Shown one piece after another: positions 19,777 to 20,444 of a stretch of DNA of 20,444 nt (the first letter of the stretch is position 1; the number at the start of each line of letters is the position of its first letter). The notes under the pieces were generated by a model. It did not search any database. It had not been told where the DNA came from and worked only from the letters and a program-made list of their open reading frames with translations. The DNA comes from DAOTMI01 sp964605545 (GTDB lineage Bacteria > Patescibacteriota > Microgenomatia > UBA12405): the NCBI GenBank assembly GCA_964605545.1, contig CAZSCX010000008.1, forward strand, positions 1-20,444, read 5' to 3'. The position numbers and the translations under genes were made by a program.

Positions 19777-20444
19777 CGTGGTCCTTGTCTCCAATCCGAC
19801 ATTACCTTAAAGACTGCCGGAGGCATATTAAATATTAAATTCGGATCAAAATCGATCACCGTAGCTGCCTGAGAATTATTTAAACTGGTCGTATCAAAAC
19901 CCCTCGACATAACAATATTTCCTTTCGAATACATCATTCCTTTAATAATTAACTGAGCATCAGTAGCTGAATTTCCTGTCACATTGATATTACCATCGGC
20001 AATAAATACTCCATATAAATTACTTACCGCCGCATCAATATTTATATCACCATCAACCACAATTACCCTATATCCACCCGCCGCCAAAGCCATATTATTT
20101 GAATCAATCGTCAAATTACCGTCAATAAAATAAACTCCGGTATCACCAATTCCACTCCAATTAACTGCTGTTGTTCCAATCCCTTTTTTCAATTTTAATT
20201 CACTATATAAATAATCGTAACCAAATCTAGTGCCAAAAATTCCACTTTGATTCTCCGTCATCCAACCACTGGCACTATAATTATCGTTATTACCGGCACT
20301 GAAAGACCCACCAGCTGCAATCCACCCGGCATCGTTTCCCCCAGAATCAACTACCATTTGCATTGGACTACGGACATAATTTCCAATATTTCCCAAAGCC
20401 CGCAAATCCCCACCGCTAATTTGATACCAAGGATCGGCAAATTG
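19773..20444 (-). CDS. Beta-rich surface protein, pilus-linked, 5' end beyond window
   Basis: The frame is open to the window end (first visible codons read QFADPWYQISGGDLRALG), so the N-terminus is missing; 223 residues are seen. The TTG at 20405 is internal, not a start. The sequence has repeated short strands with Gly/Asn/Asp turns: VYFIDGNLTIDSNN, YRVIVVDGDINIDAA, LYGVFIADGNINVTG, and AQLIIKGMMYSKGNIVMSRGF. These suggest a small right-handed beta-solenoid, like polymer-forming or bactofilin-like folds. It ends IDFDPNLIFNMPPAVFKVMSDWRQ. Similar proteins are, to my recollection, common next to pilus genes in CPR genomes. It is coupled to the PilX-like gene by ATGA. Function is unknown; an exported or cell-surface role is inferred. 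Confidence 0.65.
   Translation of the reverse strand, partial: QFADPWYQISGGDLRALGNIGNYVRSPMQMVVDSGGNDAGWIAAGGSFSAGNNDNYSASGWMTENQSGIFGTRFGYDYLYSELKLKKGIGTTAVNWSGIGDTGVYFIDGNLTIDSNNMALAAGGYRVIVVDGDINIDAAVSNLYGVFIADGNINVTGNSATDAQLIIKGMMYSKGNIVMSRGFDTTSLNNSQAATVIDFDPNLIFNMPPAVFKVMSDWRQGPR
19782..19786 (-). promoter_or_regulatory. Shine-Dalgarno sequence of the PilX-like gene
   Basis: AAGGA on the minus strand (19786-19782), 5 nt before ATG 19776, supporting that start over the upstream TTG. Confidence 0.5.

Noticed and set aside
19773..20405. TTG at 20405 as the start of the beta-rich protein
   Set aside because: The frame continues upstream to the window edge with plausible protein sequence (PWYQISGGD), so the true start is outside.
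1..20444. CRISPR arrays, insertion sequences, prophage genes, attachment sites or replication origin
   Set aside because: I found no regularly spaced repeats, transposase, integrase or DnaA-box cluster; all long frames are accounted for by ordinary genes.

Overview
The window looks like part of an AT-rich, very compact chromosome of a Candidate Phyla Radiation (Patescibacteria) bacterium, most likely of the Microgenomates type. I infer this from several traits. Housekeeping proteins are trimmed: the trigger factor has no PPIase domain, threonyl-tRNA synthetase has no TGS domain, and PheT has lost its EMAP domain. A small coiled-coil protein resembles a family I associate with Microgenomates (probably DUF5660). 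There is also a pilMNO cluster and a CPR-style beta-rich surface protein. TGA is used as a normal stop, so the recoded CPR lineages are unlikely. Genes are nearly back to back; the longest gap is 177 nt.

Layout. 1-1417, minus strand: a possible gene start cut by the window edge, elongation factor P, a structured 177-nt spacer, and a membrane-anchored lysozyme/transglycosylase-like protein. 1430-4800, plus strand: minimal trigger factor, a coiled-coil protein, tRNA-Val(GAC), a DUF2207 membrane protein, and an orphan 130-aa protein. 4810-10270, plus strand: thrS-infC-rpmI-rplT-pheS-pheT, the classical translation cluster in its E. coli order. 10271-12946, minus strand: a class A penicillin-binding protein, divergent from recG. 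12952-16646, plus strand: recG, rpmF-nusB-rnc, and rpsP-khpA. 16647-20444, minus strand: two genes encoding a beta-rich surface protein (cut by the window end) and a PilX-like protein, followed by pilM-pilN-pilO, the inner-membrane platform of a type IV pilus-like machine.

Most of the window is translation, RNA processing, cell wall and pilus machinery, with no mobile element, prophage, rRNA or CRISPR array. The strongest unexpected signal is in gene expression. Twelve protein genes that begin a transcription unit, or restart transcription within one, have a -10 box (usually an extended TGnTAWAAT type) only 5-11 nt before the start codon, and no Shine-Dalgarno sequence. This predicts leaderless or near-leaderless mRNAs. 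Good Shine-Dalgarno sequences appear only before operon-internal genes (pilN, pilO, khpA, the PilX-like gene). In two divergent pairs the -10 boxes of both directions lie on one shared 10-bp sequence. In both convergent pairs the stop codons abut with no gap.

I see no clearly new enzymatic system. The items most worth checking are the leaderless promoter grammar, a small membrane-peptide ORF nested in the N-terminal region of the penicillin-binding protein, a heptamer tandem repeat inside pheS, and the structured spacer upstream of efp.
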